Below are positions 24,795 through 37,139 of a DNA stretch of 64,000 nucleotides, one piece after another; the first letter of the stretch is position 1, and every line of letters starts with the position of its first letter. The notes below the pieces were generated by a model that was given only the letters and a program-made list of their open reading frames with translations, did no database searches and was not told the origin of the DNA. The stretch is taken from the NCBI GenBank assembly GCA_026225945.1, contig JAMJFZ010001264.1, forward strand, positions 517,001 through 581,000, read 5' to 3'. Source of the DNA: Cricetomys ansorgei. Its lineage: Eukaryota > Chordata > Mammalia > Rodentia > Nesomyidae. The translations under genes and the position numbers were made by a program.

Positions 24795-25011
24795 GGCTTT
24801 GGCAAGAAGACTGGGAGTTTGAGGGCAGACTGGGCTATACAGCATGTTTCAAGGCTAGCCTGGGCTTCATAGTAATATCCACTCCCCAAAAAAACCAAAC
24901 TGGACATGGATTAGGGTCACACCAATAATTCTAGCACCTGTGAGGTTGATGTAGGAGGCGTGTCATGAATTTGAGGCCAGTTGCATTACAGAATGAGATT
25001 CTGTCTCAGAA

Positions 25012-25013
<2 letters not shown>
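24795..25013 (+). repeat. Two adjacent B1 SINE fragments, sense
   Basis: First fragment: GGGAGTTTGAGGGCAGACTGGGCTATACAGCATGTTTCAAGGCTAGCCTGGGCTTCATAGT to an A-rich end near 24897. Second: CTGGACATGGATTAGGGTCACACCAATAATTCTAGCACC...ATTTGAGGCCAGTTGCATTACAGAATGAGATTCTGTCTC. Confidence 0.8.
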
Positions 25014-25055
<42 letters not shown>

Positions 25056-25082
25056 ACCCCCCCCACACACACACCATACACA
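25014..25082. repeat. (CT)n then (CA)n compound microsatellite
   Basis: About 18 CT units, a C-run, then CA units; it directly follows the second B1 fragment. Confidence 0.95.
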
Positions 25083-26094
25083 CCAAATAAAAAAACATAA
25101 ATGAATAAAAGAAAGTTAGGTTCTGGAATGATTTCTCAAACCAAGCTTAATTTGGGCATGATACAGGTACAAACAACAAAACAATCAGTAAATCACAGTA
25201 ATCATCCATCAGTCATAAATTGCGAATTGCCACCTAGATCATGGTCTAAGTCCTTCTGAGGATCATGACTATGACTACAGCCAGGTAAGGGAGAGAGCAT
25301 ATGAGTCTGAGAATAAGGAAAGGTCAAGGGTTATAAGGTCAGGATCAGAATTCGATCTCTGGGTATCTCTTAATCTAGGCAAGGATGTTGACAAGCAATG
25401 TCATCCTGAGAGGACTTTTTGGCACAGTGCTTTGGTGCACACCAGTAGTCTGTCTGCTGCTGTACAATGTCATTGGCGTGTTCCGGCATCTGATGACACT
25501 TGTCACGCTTTCCACGACTCTGTTCCTGGATCATAAGGAGGATCATGAATAACAGGTTGGGCCCTAGGGAGAAGGGACATTGGATTCCTGTCACCCTTAG
25601 TTGACAGAGACATAATAGCAAAAACAGATTACCTAGTCATCTGCTCTATGCAAATCCAGTTCCTAAATTGAGATATAGTGCGATGATCCCTGTTACCAAA
25701 CCGGGCATATAGTAATGAGTACAAGCATCCGTCGGGTGTTAACAGGCTTTTTAACACAGCAACACAACTGTTTAAAGACCATGATCTAGTGGCTGCTAAC
25801 TTTCTCCGTGCCTTGCGTCTGTGTCTGAGGCTGCAGAGCCCAAGGGTGTATACTGGCTCTGAGAGTTTATCTGTTTAAAAGCCCTGAGTTCTTCAGTGCA
25901 GGAAGATGGTTATTACTATCTCTTCTTTCCTGCCTTCCTTCCTCAGCCCCAAATCTCACTCCCAGCAGGAATGCCATTGTCATTGCGGTTGTTCTCGGGT
26001 TCTGGCAGTGAGAGTAAGAGCTGATTCTCTAGAGCAGGAGCCTGAATGCCCAGGTAGAGGTAGTATGCCCAAACAGTTAGCAGTTCCGACTCTG

Positions 26095-26260
26095 AAGCAG
26101 GCTCTCAGGTCCTCTGCTTCATTACTTTGTGCCTCCCAGAAAGTTGCTCAACCTCTCTGAGTGTTAGTGTTTCCACTTGTAATGAGGAAAACCACAACAC
26201 CTACTTAAAGCTGCTGTGAAAATTAAAGAAGTGGACATGTGCAAACCCTTAAAACTCTCC
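26095..26260 (+). repeat. MIR SINE, sense
   Basis: CAGAAAGTTGCTCAACCTCTCTGAGTGTTAGTGTTTCCACTTGTAATGAGGAAAACC...GCTGTGAAAATTAAAGAAGTGGACATGTGCAAA. Confidence 0.75.
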
Positions 26261-27639
26261 CTATACCATCACAAGCACAACGATGTAGACATGTCTTTTC
26301 CTTTTATGGTCTGCACGTGGACTCATTAGGAGGCAACTGGTTTCTGATCTAGCTTTCTCAGTGGAAGCTTCAGGCTCCCAAGACCTGGATGTGATTCCAC
26401 AAGCCAACCTGCTTTTGGGCATCGTGCACTGACTTTCTGACTCCACATGCATTTATTGCACACCTCAAGGAGCCAGGCACCTCCTTGAGCAATTTGCTCC
26501 ATTCTTCCCGTATCTGGGTTTTATTTCTTGCAGAAAGGAAACTGTGGTGCCTGCACCTTTGGGGTCACACAACAGTTGTGACGCTCCAGAGGAATATGTC
26601 ACCACAACTTTTGAAAAGCTTGACACATCTGTGGTATCAGTATTCCAACCACGACAAGTGTCGCCTCTGTAGGTTGGTGGCCCTGTTGTCAGATGGCAGT
26701 CCCCCCAGTACAGAGCGACTGCAGATGAGAAGGATGACCTCAAGAACACAATCTCTGTGGCACCATCTGGCATCCTCTTTGCCTTTGATTTATCAGTGCC
26801 CGCCTCTCCCTGTGCGATACCATAAAGGCTGGCTGTGTGACACCTTTACTGTCTGGCACAATGTGGAACAGCATGATCTCATGCATGCAGGGACAAGCTG
26901 TGGAGGCTCACCTCTGCCTCCCTCCACAGGTTTTCAGGCTGTGTGTGGCCACGGTTGCTGCTCAGGAACCGTTGACCATTCTAGCTGCACTGGAAAAGAC
27001 AGGCATAAGCCAGGGCAGGAATAGGATAGCCAAGGTTCAGCCAGGTGGGATGCGTTTCCTAATCCCCTTACTTCCCCCTCTTCTAGTTTGCTCTGGTGCC
27101 TGCCATCCCTGAAGTTTATAGCTATCATTACCTGTGAAAAATCTGTTCCATCTGAGGACAGTCCGGGTTGGGGATGGGTGGCAGATTGCAATTTAATGAC
27201 CAGATTAAAATATGCTAAAGCAAACAAATAAATAAATAAAAAGCCCAGCAGCCTGGAGCTCCACAATTCATTCTGTGGGCAAGAGAGGCTGGGGCTCCAG
27301 GGACCGGGTCATAACTCAGCCCATCGGCAGGTTTAGTACGCTGTTACTGTATGACCACAAGGGGAAACAACTCTCTGAGAAAGATTTATACTGACCGCCA
27401 CTGGAGGCTGAAGGGCTAGGGGCCAGGAGCTGAGGGCCTGGGAAACAAACAGGTCCTGGTGCTAACCATGAAGAAAACAGGTTCTAAGCTGACCCATCCA
27501 ATAACAGAGGTCCACACTCACTACCTTTTCAGACCCCTCCCTGGCCTCTCTGTAGCTCACCAGGATCAAGTCACTCCTCCCCATGGCAGATGAACCCAAG
27601 GTCAAAATGGGGCTTATCAAAATGGAGGCTCTGTATCTT

Positions 27640-27745
27640 AGCAGACTAGCCGCTTTTCTAAGGGTTGAGGAAGTGTCATTCATTTGCTATTCCTAATTTC
27701 AAGTATAAAACCACTGCTCAATAAATGAATGAATGAATGAGCACT
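27640..27745 (+). repeat. Possible L2 3' end with (GAAT)n
   Basis: CACTGCTCAATAAATGAATGAATGAATGAGC resembles the terminal L2 repeat; support is limited to the last 35 bp. Confidence 0.4.
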
Positions 27746-27959
27746 ATGGGTCAGGGTTTGTATGACTCACAGGGAGTCACAGCCTGTTGGAATCTAACGG
27801 GAACTGCGTCTAGAACCCAAGCAGATACCAAAATTCAAGAATATAGAAAATAGTCCATGCTAGTCTTGTGGAAACTACAAAATCTTACTCTACTTTAAGT
27901 CATCTCTGGATAACTTACAGTCATGCGTTACAATGTAAAAGTTGCTTACCTGGTCGTTA

Positions 27960-28162
27960 TTTATTAGTATTTTTTATTGTGTGCTGGGAGGAGTGTGTCT
28001 GCACATGCATGCAGGTGTCTGTGGAGGTCAGACGCATCAGATCTCCTAGAGCAGAAGTCACAGGCAATGGTGAGCTGCCTTACATGGACGCTGAGAACTC
28101 TGTTCCTCTGGGAGAGTAGTACTCATTCTTATCCTCGAAGCCATCTTTCCAGCTCCAATATT
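27960..28162 (-). repeat. B3 SINE (B2 family), antisense
   Basis: GCACATGCATGCAGGTGTCTGTGGAGGTCAGACGCATCAGATCTCCTAGAGCAGAAGTCACAGGCAATGGTGAGCTGCC...GAGAACTCTGTTCC...GCCATCTTTCCAGCTCC is reverse B3 from tail to head. Confidence 0.85.
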
Positions 28163-28688
28163 GTTGCTACTATGTTTTTATAATAGCCAGAGAGTCTGTA
28201 TCAGTTCCATATAGAAGTAATTTAGAAATGCTTTCGATCCTTGGTTGAGTTCAGAGATGCGGAACCTGCAGGTGGGACAGCCAGCTGTGCTGTGGGCAGG
28301 CACTGTCATTTAGTGAAGAAAGGGTGGGAAAACACATCAAGGTCCACCTTTGCCTCTCTGACTTTTGACTTCTCCATGGACTGTCCTTTGCTCTTCCTGG
28401 CTTAGAGGTTCTACTCCCTGCTAGTTTCTCTCTTGCAGCATAACCTCAGTGGACCCTCTCTGCTTAGCGCTTTCTTTATCGTCCATTATTGCATAACTAA
28501 CTTGACAGCTGGCGCTTCTGAGGCAATTACTTAAGAAGACATTGCTGACCCTATTGACTAATACAGTGCTTTTTCTTATTATAAAAGCTCACAGGACCAT
28601 ATCTATCTTACTCATCTATGTGAATAACGGGTAGATTTCTACAGGCACTCTCATTAGACAGTGAGCATCCTGACAAGAAGGACCAGGT

Positions 28689-29040
28689 AGTGTGTGTGTG
28701 CGTGTGTGTGTGTGTGTGTGTGTGCATGTGTGTGCGTGTGTGTGCGTGTGTGTGTGTACATGGGGTCACGAGTGTGTGGGTATACATGCACAGGTGTGGA
28801 GGCTACAGGTCAACCTCCTGTGTCATTCCTCAGGCTGTCCTTTATCTTGTGTTTTGAGACAGGTCTCTCACTGACCTGGAACTAGTAGGCTGACCAGTAA
28901 GTCACAGAGGGTCTGTCTCCGCTGACCCCTTTACTGGGATTATGACTGTGCACCATTGCTTTTTATATCCCTTCTGAAGCTCAAACTCGGGTCCTCACGC
29001 TTGTGTTGCAAGCACCTCCACAGAGGTGTCTTCTCAGACT
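28689..29040 (-). repeat. RSINE1/B4-type SINE, antisense, with (TG)n tail
   Basis: GGTGTGGAGGCTACAGGTCAACCTCCTGTGTCATTCC...TTGTGTTTTGAGACAGGTCTCTCACTGACCTGGAACTAGTAGGCTGACC...CTCAAACTCGGGTCCTCACGCTTGTGTTGCAAGC. The TG tract at 28689-28757 is the reverse of its CA tail. Confidence 0.9.
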
Positions 29041-30179
29041 CAGCCTGCTTCGCCTGTCATCCCAGTGCTCAGAACTGCACATCTCCATGGAGATGTCAGG
29101 GCAAGTTTGGTGGTTAGTGGAATGGCACATCTCCCTAGAGGTCTATGAAGCTCCACCCACCTATCCTGCCACTCTATGACCCAGCACCTTTGCTCATTAA
29201 AAGATTACAGGGTGTAGAAAGGGTGGGGCGGCTTCCCTCTAGGACCCAGCTCGGCTGGAGACTGCTGCTGAGCTTGAAGGAAGAGAAGGGTGAGGAGTTC
29301 TGAGGTCATCACTCATTTCCAGCCTTTGGGGAAACTTTGTTTTCAATTCACATTCAGCAAATGATACTCTTGTACCAATAACAAATGTCAAGTGCTCTTC
29401 CTGGGACTTGGGGAAGACAGAACATTAGCAAAGGAGGAACAATCCAGCAAAAAGGACAGGAGTTCTACTTAAGGACAGGTTTGCTAAGTGACAAATGTCA
29501 CCCAGAGACACCAGGGAGGCAGATTTGCATCAACAGCCATGACTGAAGGGAAAAAAAAATTAAGCCCACAGTGACCTGTAATAATCCTGCTTTCTAGAGT
29601 ATTCCACATCCTCCCTTTCATGCTCTGACATGATCCTTAGTTCTCAGTGTTGTGTTATCTGTGGGCTATGGTGCTGGCTGAGCCAGGGGCTGGGGGACTT
29701 ACAGGGAGTTCATAGCGCTGCTCACCGACCTTAACACTGTACTTTAAAGAGCACTGCTAATAGGAACACTGCAGCTCCAGCCCAGGGTGGTTTGGCTTCT
29801 GCTGCATTTCTTTATTTATTCATTTGACAGTCATGAATCAAACTCAGTGGTAAGTGTGGGAAATTTTCAGTCCCATCCCATTCTGGGTTGTAATTGGGAT
29901 GAAGTCTTACCCACCTTTTCATTTCCACTGAGGATAAATGAAATGAGCTGAAGTGGGGGGTTCTTAATTCACAATTAAGGGAGGCAGAGAGACAGCAAAT
30001 AATTCCAACAAAAACCCGTGTGTGTTACAAGAACTGGACAAGCAGAGTGCTGTGTGAGCCGCGGGTGGTGGGGCACATCTGCACTGAGCAGTGAAATCTG
30101 GGGAGGAGATCTCACAGGGAGAGCCTCCTTCTGGGCTGAAGATATTTGTACACCGCCCCTGCCCCATAAAAGCCAAGTG

Positions 30180-30476
30180 CTGTGTGTGAGAGAGAATATA
30201 CACATGTGTATGCATGCACATGTGTGAAGCCATAGGTCAACCCTGGGTATCATTTCTCAGAAACTTTCCATCTTGCTTTTTGAAACAGGGTCTTTCATTA
30301 GCCTGAGTCTTACCAATCCAGTTTGGCTGGATAGTCAGCAAACTTCAAGGATCCAGCAGTCTTTGCTTCCTTGGCATGGGGATTGCAGACAAGGGACACT
30401 GTGGCTCTTTTTACCTGGGTTCTGGGATCAAACTGACACTGCACATACTTGCACAGCTGAGCCACCTTCCCGTCCT
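30180..30476 (-). repeat. RSINE1/B4-type SINE, antisense
   Basis: ATAGGTCAACCCTGGGTATCATTTCTCAGAAACTTTCCATCTTGCTTTTTGAAACAGGGTCTTTCATTAGCCTG...TGGGTTCTGGGATCAAACTG...CAGCTGAGCCACC. Confidence 0.85.
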
Positions 30477-30685
30477 CTGGAACGTACTTGTTTTATTATA
30501 CCAGGATCTCTCTGGAGCCACTCCATCATCATCTTTGGCCCAAAATACTGCCGCCATCTCTTCAGTGGCTCTTTATTTCCAAATGCGCTTGCCTCTAGCC
30601 TATCCACACCAGGTGACAGAGTCACGCTCTTAAGTCATATCATCACTCCTGGGCACTTCCCCATAGGCCACAGGGTCATCTCTCA

Positions 30686-31440
30686 GAAGATAAGACACCA
30701 TGACCAAGGTAACTTATAAAAGTAAGAATCTGGAGGGGAGGGATTACAGTTTCAGAGGATCAGTTGAAGTCATGACCATCATGGTGGGGAGCGTGGCAGC
30801 AGGCAGACATGCATAGCACTGGAGCCGTAGCTGAGAGCTTACATTTTGATCTGCAAGCAGGAGGCAGAGAGAGCTAACTGGGAATGGCACTGGCTTTTGA
30901 AACCTCAAAGCATGCCTCCAGTGACACTCCTTCTTCCAACAGGGCCACACCTCTTAATCCTTCCCAAATCGTTCCACCAACCGGGGACCAGTTCTTCAAA
31001 TACAAGAGGGGCATTTCTCATTTAAATCATCACATTCCACTCCCTGGGCCCCCACACGCTATAGTCACATCATAATGCAAAGTACATTTAGTCCAACTTA
31101 AAAAGCTCCCATAGTCTTTCAGTCTTGACATGGTTTAAAACTCCAAAGTCTCTTTTGAGACTCAAAGTATTCTCTTAGTTGTAATACCCTGTAATATCAA
31201 AAAGCAAATTTTATACTTCCAAAACACAATGGCACAGAAAAATACTGCCATTCCAAAATGACTGAATGAGGGTCATAATAAGGAAATACTAAACCAAAAC
31301 AAGATCAAAACCCAGCCGGGCAAACTCCAAATCCTAGAACTCCATGTTGGTGTCAAACGGCTTGGATGGCTCTGCTTTGCAGCTTTGCTGACTGAACAGC
31401 TTCTTATAGCTTTCTCCTCACTGATCCAGACATCCTGATT
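30686..31440. repeat. Rodent medium-reiteration repeat, family not assigned
   Basis: CACCATGACCAAGGTAACTTATAAAAG, CATCATGGTGGGGAGCGTGGCAGCAGGCAG, GGGGACCAGTTCTTCAAATACAAGAGGGGCATTTCTC and AACACAATGGCACAGAAAAATACTGCCATTCCAAAA are strings I recognise as recurrent in rodent genomes, probably L1-lineage 3'UTR or RMER-type. Orientation and name are uncertain. Confidence 0.55.
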
Positions 31441-31454
31441 GCCTTGAAATTCCT

Positions 31455-31745
31455 TAAACTTCTTAGATAGTCTCCTGCCTCAGGACCTTTGCACGGAACC
31501 ATCTCTTTCTGGAATAATCTCTTTAGTCATTTCAGTGGGTTGCCTTCATGTCTTTCAGCATTTTGTTCAAAACCAACTTGTTATCCAGTCCTCAGGATGC
31601 CCTTGTCTAATTCCCCATACTGCCCCACCTGCCTTTCTTACCTTCTGCCTCTTGGGTTCGCTCATTTGTTGACTATATGCTTTCCCTCCACCAGCATCTA
31701 AGCTCCTTCCCAACAGAAAATTGAACCAAGTGCTCTAACACTGTC
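31455..31745 (+). repeat. L2 LINE 3' region, sense
   Basis: CCTCAGGACCTTTGCACGGAACCATCTCTTTCTGGAATAATCTC...CATGTCTTTCAGCATTTTGTTCAAA...CCACCAGCATCTAAGCTCC keeps the L2 order. Confidence 0.7.
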
Positions 31746-31834
31746 AGGTATGCCCAACCTGTGACTGAAGACACCTGTGACTGCAGCCCAACCTAAAATC
31801 GTAAAATATCTTACAACATTAAGAGATCATTTTT

Positions 31835-32160
31835 TGCAGTTTTGAGTGTGCATGTGTTCATGTGTATGTGAATGTATGTGTGGAATCACACATCCGTATG
31901 TGCACACGGAGGCAAAAGGTTAGTATTGGGTGTCTTCTTCAATTGCTGTCTATCTTGTGCTTTTATCCAGGGTCTCATAACGACTGGGAAGAATGACTGG
32001 GCACTGGTCCCAGAACCTACCTCTCTGCTGCTCTAATACCAGTATTGCAAATGCACACCATTGTGACTGCCTTTTATATGTGGCTTCTTTTGGGAACTGA
32101 ACTCAGCTTCTTGTGCTTTTTGTACCACAAGGTACAACTGAGCTAATGCCACATCGTCTC
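31835..32160 (-). repeat. Degenerate RSINE1/B4-type SINE, antisense
   Basis: TGTGCATGTGTTCATGTGTATGTGAATGTATGTG tail, AGTATTGGGTGTCTTCTTCAATTGCTGTCTATCTTGTG, GGGAACTGAACTCAGCTTCTTGTGC and a head at CAACTGAGCTAATGCCACATCG. Confidence 0.7.
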
Positions 32161-32397
32161 AGGAACCTAAATATTTTAAAGAAACACAGACTTAACCTTT
32201 AGAAGTGTATATGTAGAGCTGCTCTTAAACAACCAGGAGGTCAGATTATGGTAGTTTGTTTTCACACTTGCTCCATGCTTTCTCTGGACCCCCTGTTTCT
32301 CTTAGAACCCCTTTTTGGTTTCATACTACCAAAGTGCTCAGACCTCCATGTAGAGGAATGAGAAAGAGGTGTGTTTCTGAATCTTACTTGAGTGGCT

Positions 32398-32660
32398 TCT
32401 CTCTCTATCTGTCTCTCTGTCTCTCTCTCTCCCTCCCTCCTTGCCTCCCTCCCTCTTCACACTCTCCTGTAACTGCTTGTTCCTCCATATCCTCCCTTCT
32501 CTTTTTCTCTCATTCCTCCTGTCCCCTTTCTACCTGCTCTTCAACCCTCTCTCTGCATTTTATTTCCTTGTCTTTCCCATTTCCTTTCTACTTTCCTCCA
32601 CTGGTCCTCTTCTCTTTCCTCCCTCTTTCCTTCCTTGCCTTTCTTCCTTCTCTTTGTTAC
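32398..32660. repeat. Polypyrimidine (TC/TCC-rich) low-complexity tract
   Basis: About 260 bp mostly C/T on the plus strand, including CTCTCTCTCCCTCCCTCCTTGCCTCCCTCCC. Open frames through it are compositional. Confidence 0.85.
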
Positions 32661-33044
32661 TGAATACCTGCTAAGTGACCAGCATAGCACTTTGCTCTGC
32701 TTTTCTTTGTAGGATTCGTGTGGTCCCTTAGGGCCTGTTGACTGACGGAAGGAGATGAGATACTTAAGAGCAATTAAGGCAGATCTAAGCACAGTAGAGG
32801 AGCTTGGAGGAGGAGGAGGGTATGATGAGCAAGAGAAGCATGGAGGCCTCTTAGAAGATAGACACCTGCCTGAAGAATAAGCCTGGCTGCCTCTGTGAGT
32901 GTGGCAGCCATTGCTCCAGGTGGTTGACAGCACAGCATTGAGAACAGGAAGAGCGTCAGAAAAGGAATAGATGTGCGCTTTCTGCAGGTGCCAAGAGAAG
33001 ACAAGTCTAGTAGGAGCTAAAAGTCTGATTTAAGTTTATAAGAG

Positions 33045-33086
33045 AGAAAGAGAGAGAGAGACAGAGAGACAGAGAGACAGAGACAA
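33045..33086. repeat. (GA)n/(GACA)n microsatellite
   Basis: GAGAGAAAGAGAGAGAGAGACAGAGAGACAGAGAGACAGAGAC. Confidence 0.9.
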
Positions 33087-35079
33087 GGGGAGTATTATAG
33101 AGCCCATAGAATTCCAAGTATTTATTTTTGTTTCATCCTATGGCTGCTTTCCTCATCTCTACAGAGCAACCTGGTTTAAGACATCAATTGCTGGCCGATG
33201 TTAGTGATCTCGGACACTGATGTCTCCCTAGCACCCAGCTGTCAAATCAGTATGGTTGAAAATGGATGGATATTAATTCCTGTATGACTGGAAAGGAAGG
33301 TGCCATAACTGCATTCCAAGCATAGGAAGGATGTCGTTCCAACCACTGGGTACCATCATTTGTTTGTTTTACTTTGGATGTAGGAGATCCTCCCGCCTTT
33401 CTCTGACATTAGATCATTTCACGTAGTTGGGTGATAGCATTTCCTCCGGCCATTAATAGATTATTTCAAGCCTTTAAACTGTGTGAATGTTCTTATTTTA
33501 GTCCATATCTCTTCCCATAAGCTCAACCTAATTCTGTTTCCTCTTGGTTTATGGCTTTGTTATTGAAAAAGATTTTAGATTCTTGCCCAAACTTCTACAT
33601 TGACAAGCAGAGTCACGTACATCCCAAGAACCCAGAAGTTTCAATTGACTTTTGCTCAGTCTTTAGCATGTTTTGACCATCTTCTATCCACTGGGAATGG
33701 AAGGCATCTCTTGACGCATAGATGTGGCCAATTTATGCTTGCTCACTGAAGAAGTACAAGGTGTGTGTACAAGGTAGGTGTCAATTGGGTGACTATATCT
33801 CAAGCAACAATCCCATAAGGCACTAGCCCAGGGAACTCAGAATCCTCCGCAGAGGGCTTGCCTTTGGCATGCAAAGTCTTGAGAAGGGAATAGAAAAACT
33901 CAGAATAAAGTAGGAATTTACGAAGAAGTGGGGCAGTAGATCTAGGGGTCTGATGCCACTGATGGTCAGGGTGACTGGAATAGAGCTGAGTGTGGAGGAT
34001 GAGTGGTTAAAGCATTGGAATCTTGAGCAGAGCATCCTGCAGAGTAGGCAGAAAGAATATGAGGGGAATCAAAGTCTCCTAGGGGGCTGTACCCTGGTCT
34101 ATCCTTGGACACGCCTTGAGACTGCTTCTGGCCAGGCTTCCACAGAAGGGCCTCAGTACTCGCTCTGTTTGGAGAAATGATTCCCATTAAGCTGCTGCTC
34201 CTTGTATGGACTGGTAAGAAGCTGCAGATTCCCAGCCTTCCATTTATGGAAGAATGACTTGGAGGGCTTGCAAAATCAAACGAAATGCTAGCAATTGAAC
34301 AGAAGAGTTTCTACTGAGGGGAGATTTTACGTATTGAGATATTGTGCTCCTCTTTTATCCCTGTGGTAAAAACTCTGCCACTTTAGTAATAACAAGGCCC
34401 AGAAAATGAGCAAGAAGAGGAGAGAAGGATTCATATACAGCAGCACATATCTTAGTGACTTTGCGGATATATACTAGATAAATTCTGCCTGTCTGACTGT
34501 GAAGTGTGAAGTCAATTATTTGCTTAAAGAATATAAATTTTTCTTAATATATAAGCGCTTGACACATCTGATGGGTCAGAATATTCCCTGCCATCATTTG
34601 GTGAGGACGTGTAGGCTTTTTTTGGACTTCTTCAGTTATCCGTGTGGACCGTCAGACTTTCAAAAGCATAGGTGTGTCAAATGTTCCACTCGTTGTAAAT
34701 TCTCCCTTTTGCTTTATGGAAATGTAGGATCTCAGTCGGAAATGTGTGAGACCCTCAACTCTTACCACGGGAATGCAAGTTGGCGTTGGAGGAGAGTTGT
34801 GAGTTTCAGGGACATAGATTTGTACTCTCCAACATCTGTGGGGGTAGGGTAGGGTGTGGATGGCAGCGGGAAGGCATTTCAGCACATGCTTGGACTACTC
34901 TGTAAGAACCAGGTTCACCTTGATTTTCAAGAGGAAATGGAATCAATTTTTTTTTTTTTTTTAGTTTGTAATTTTGTGATCAAAAAAGGAGCTGTGGGGA
35001 AGTGAACGAGAAATGAGGAAAGATACACTGAGCAGAGAGATGACAGGTTGGGGATATCTTAGCGGTCAGGCCAGAGTTG

Positions 35080-35178
35080 AAAAGAAGAGATGGAAGGAAG
35101 AAGAGGAGGGCAGAAGAGGAAGAAGGGGGAGAAGAAATAGGAGGGAAATGGGGGAAGAAGGGAAGAGAGAGAGGCGAT
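35080..35178. repeat. Polypurine (GAA/GGA) tract
   Basis: Almost only A/G on the plus strand for about 100 bp. Confidence 0.85.
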
Positions 35179-35299
35179 GATCACAGCTAATATTTCTTTA
35201 CGTTGGAAGCAGGAACGAGGAGGCTGTTCTAATTGGTAATAGTTCAAGGATGACAACGTGCCAGTGAGATATATTGGCGGATGACACTACTAAGGAACA

Positions 35300-35489
35300 C
35301 ATTTTTCACCTTTACCGTTTGAAAGGTATTGCTCTGAGTGCTTTTCATGTATTAACCCATTTAATCCTTCCAGGAGCCCTGCGAGGTAGATACTGGCTTT
35401 ACCTGTATCTCATTGTGAAGGAAACGGAGACGCAAAGAAATTAAACTATCAAAGGCCGTAGGCCCTGGTGATAAAGTGGGAAACGGACA
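35300..35489 (-). repeat. MIR SINE, antisense
   Basis: TTTTCATGTATTAACCCATTTAATCCTTCCAGGAGCCCTGCGAGGTAGATACTGG...GAAGGAAACGGAGACGCAAAGAAATTAAAC matches reverse MIR well. Confidence 0.85.
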
Positions 35490-35802
35490 CAGGCTGAGTA
35501 CCCATTGTCTGACAAGCTCGGGATCGGCAACATTTTTGCACTTGGGTGTTGTTTTCAGATTTTGAAATCTTCCTTTAGATATAGAGACATATTGGGAAGG
35601 AAGTGAAACCTAACACACACACGGCTCATTTGTATATCAGATAAACCGCACACTGTAAATGATTCTGTGTGGTTTTGGTTCTAACTATTGCACGAGGCCA
35701 ATTGTGGAGTTTTCCCAGTGTGGTATATCATATTGGTGCTCACAACTTCATATTTCAGAGAACACTGGCGTCCAGATCCTCAGGTTAGAGGTGCTCCACT
35801 TG
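35490..35802 (+). mobile_element. Tigger-type (TcMar) non-autonomous DNA transposon
   Basis: Ends CAGGCTGAGTACCCATTGTCTGA and TCCTCAGGTTAGAGGTGCTCCACTTG are inverted repeats of the CAGGTTGAGTATCCCTTATCC class (Tigger7/MER44-like, from memory). The interior keeps TTTTCAGATTTTGAAATCTTCC and GATATAGAGACATATTGGG. A TA follows the right end. It abuts the MIR directly. Confidence 0.75.
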
Positions 35803-37129
35803 TATCTGGCCTTTGCTCAGGGTAGCTGAATTCCTTGAGATTTTTCTGAGTGATGAGCGGCAGGACAGTGCTTTGTTTTAAAATCATGGCTGTCAACAGC
35901 CTAATAGATAGCTTCAGAATGGAGCAGGTCATTAAAGATCAAGGCTGACTAGAAGCTTGGAACTTCCAGCTTTGTCTCTTCAACCTCTCTGTTAACTACC
36001 AGTTATCTGTAATTTAGTCACTCATACCTATGTAATAAAACCTCAGAATTCCCTAAATAATGGGGACTGAGTTGGTGAACACATCCGAGCACAGGGGAGG
36101 TGCATGGGACAAAGTCAGCTCTCCAGACCCTTCCATTTACCCATGAACATCTTCATCTGGTTATTTATTCACAACCTTTATAACAGTAAGAACACAGAAA
36201 CGGAGTAGCTAGCTACCTGAGTCCCACAGTGGCGGCAAATTATTCAACTTAAAGTGGGGACTGCAGCCTACTTATAGCTCCTTGTCAGATCTGACAGTTC
36301 CATACACAACCTGATAGGAGGGCAGTCTGTGGGGTTGAGCCCTATTAATCCCTGACCCTACTCCAAGTAACTAGTGTCAGATTTGGTGTGGGTTTAAGAT
36401 GCCTGGTTGATGCTGGAATAACTGTTGGTGTGGCAAGCTCCCATTTGGTATCCGAAGTGGCGTCAGGAGGGACCTCGATGACAGTAGGGGAACTAGTGCT
36501 TGACTCAGTGTGATGGGGCTGTTGAGTCCTCGGTGAGCGAGTAACACGTAGACCTTACAAGGAGGACGTCTTGTACCAAACCTTCCCAGGAGGACTCTCA
36601 AATGCACCAAAGCAGCAGATAGAAAGCTGGTGGTGAGTTCAACTCAGAAAGGTTGGTGTTCACAGAATATGTGGTCACACTTGCCAGGGGGTAACTGAGG
36701 AAAAGGCGAGTGAAACAGAGGAGCCATGTGTTCTGAAGGTGTAAGGCAAGCCCTTTAGAGGGATCCTCTGGGGCATAGCTGGCTGAGTCTGGGAGTGTTA
36801 CTGACAGCATTGTTTAATTTGAGAATTAAAGTGGAGCAAGCCTCATGGGAAGGCTTGGGAAGCCAAGCGTGGGAAGCTTTGGATAGATCCAGAAGTTGGG
36901 TGGGGGCCTTTAAAATTAAGCTTAGGCAAGTATGGCAGAGAAACAAATGTCTAAGCCTAAGAGTCGAGAAAATGACCTCTATACAAGAGACAGAAGAGAA
37001 GGGACTACGAGAAGAAGGTGGCCAGAGAATTTTAAACGTTTCCAGCTTGCTTAAAAGGACCTGGGAAGAGCAGGGAATATTTGTTAGGAGCTAATGTCAG
37101 GGCAGTCTCTGTGTACCTGGGAGCAGCCC

Positions 37130-37139
37130 CTGTCACTCA
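37130..37139 (-). promoter_or_regulatory. Exact PBX-PREP composite motif TGAGTGACAG
   Basis: CTGTCACTCA on the plus strand. The motif is known for PBX with PREP/MEIS partners; occupancy is unknown. Inter-gene position about 4 kb beyond the Pbx1 3' end. Confidence 0.3.

Noticed and set aside
26485..27024. Plus-strand open frame of 179 codons
   Set aside because: No recognisable domain, overlapping open frames on both strands, no exon signals or neighbouring exons; plausible by chance in 64 kb.
32256..32663. Plus-strand open frame of 135 codons rich in Ser/Leu/Pro
   Set aside because: Caused by the polypyrimidine tract.
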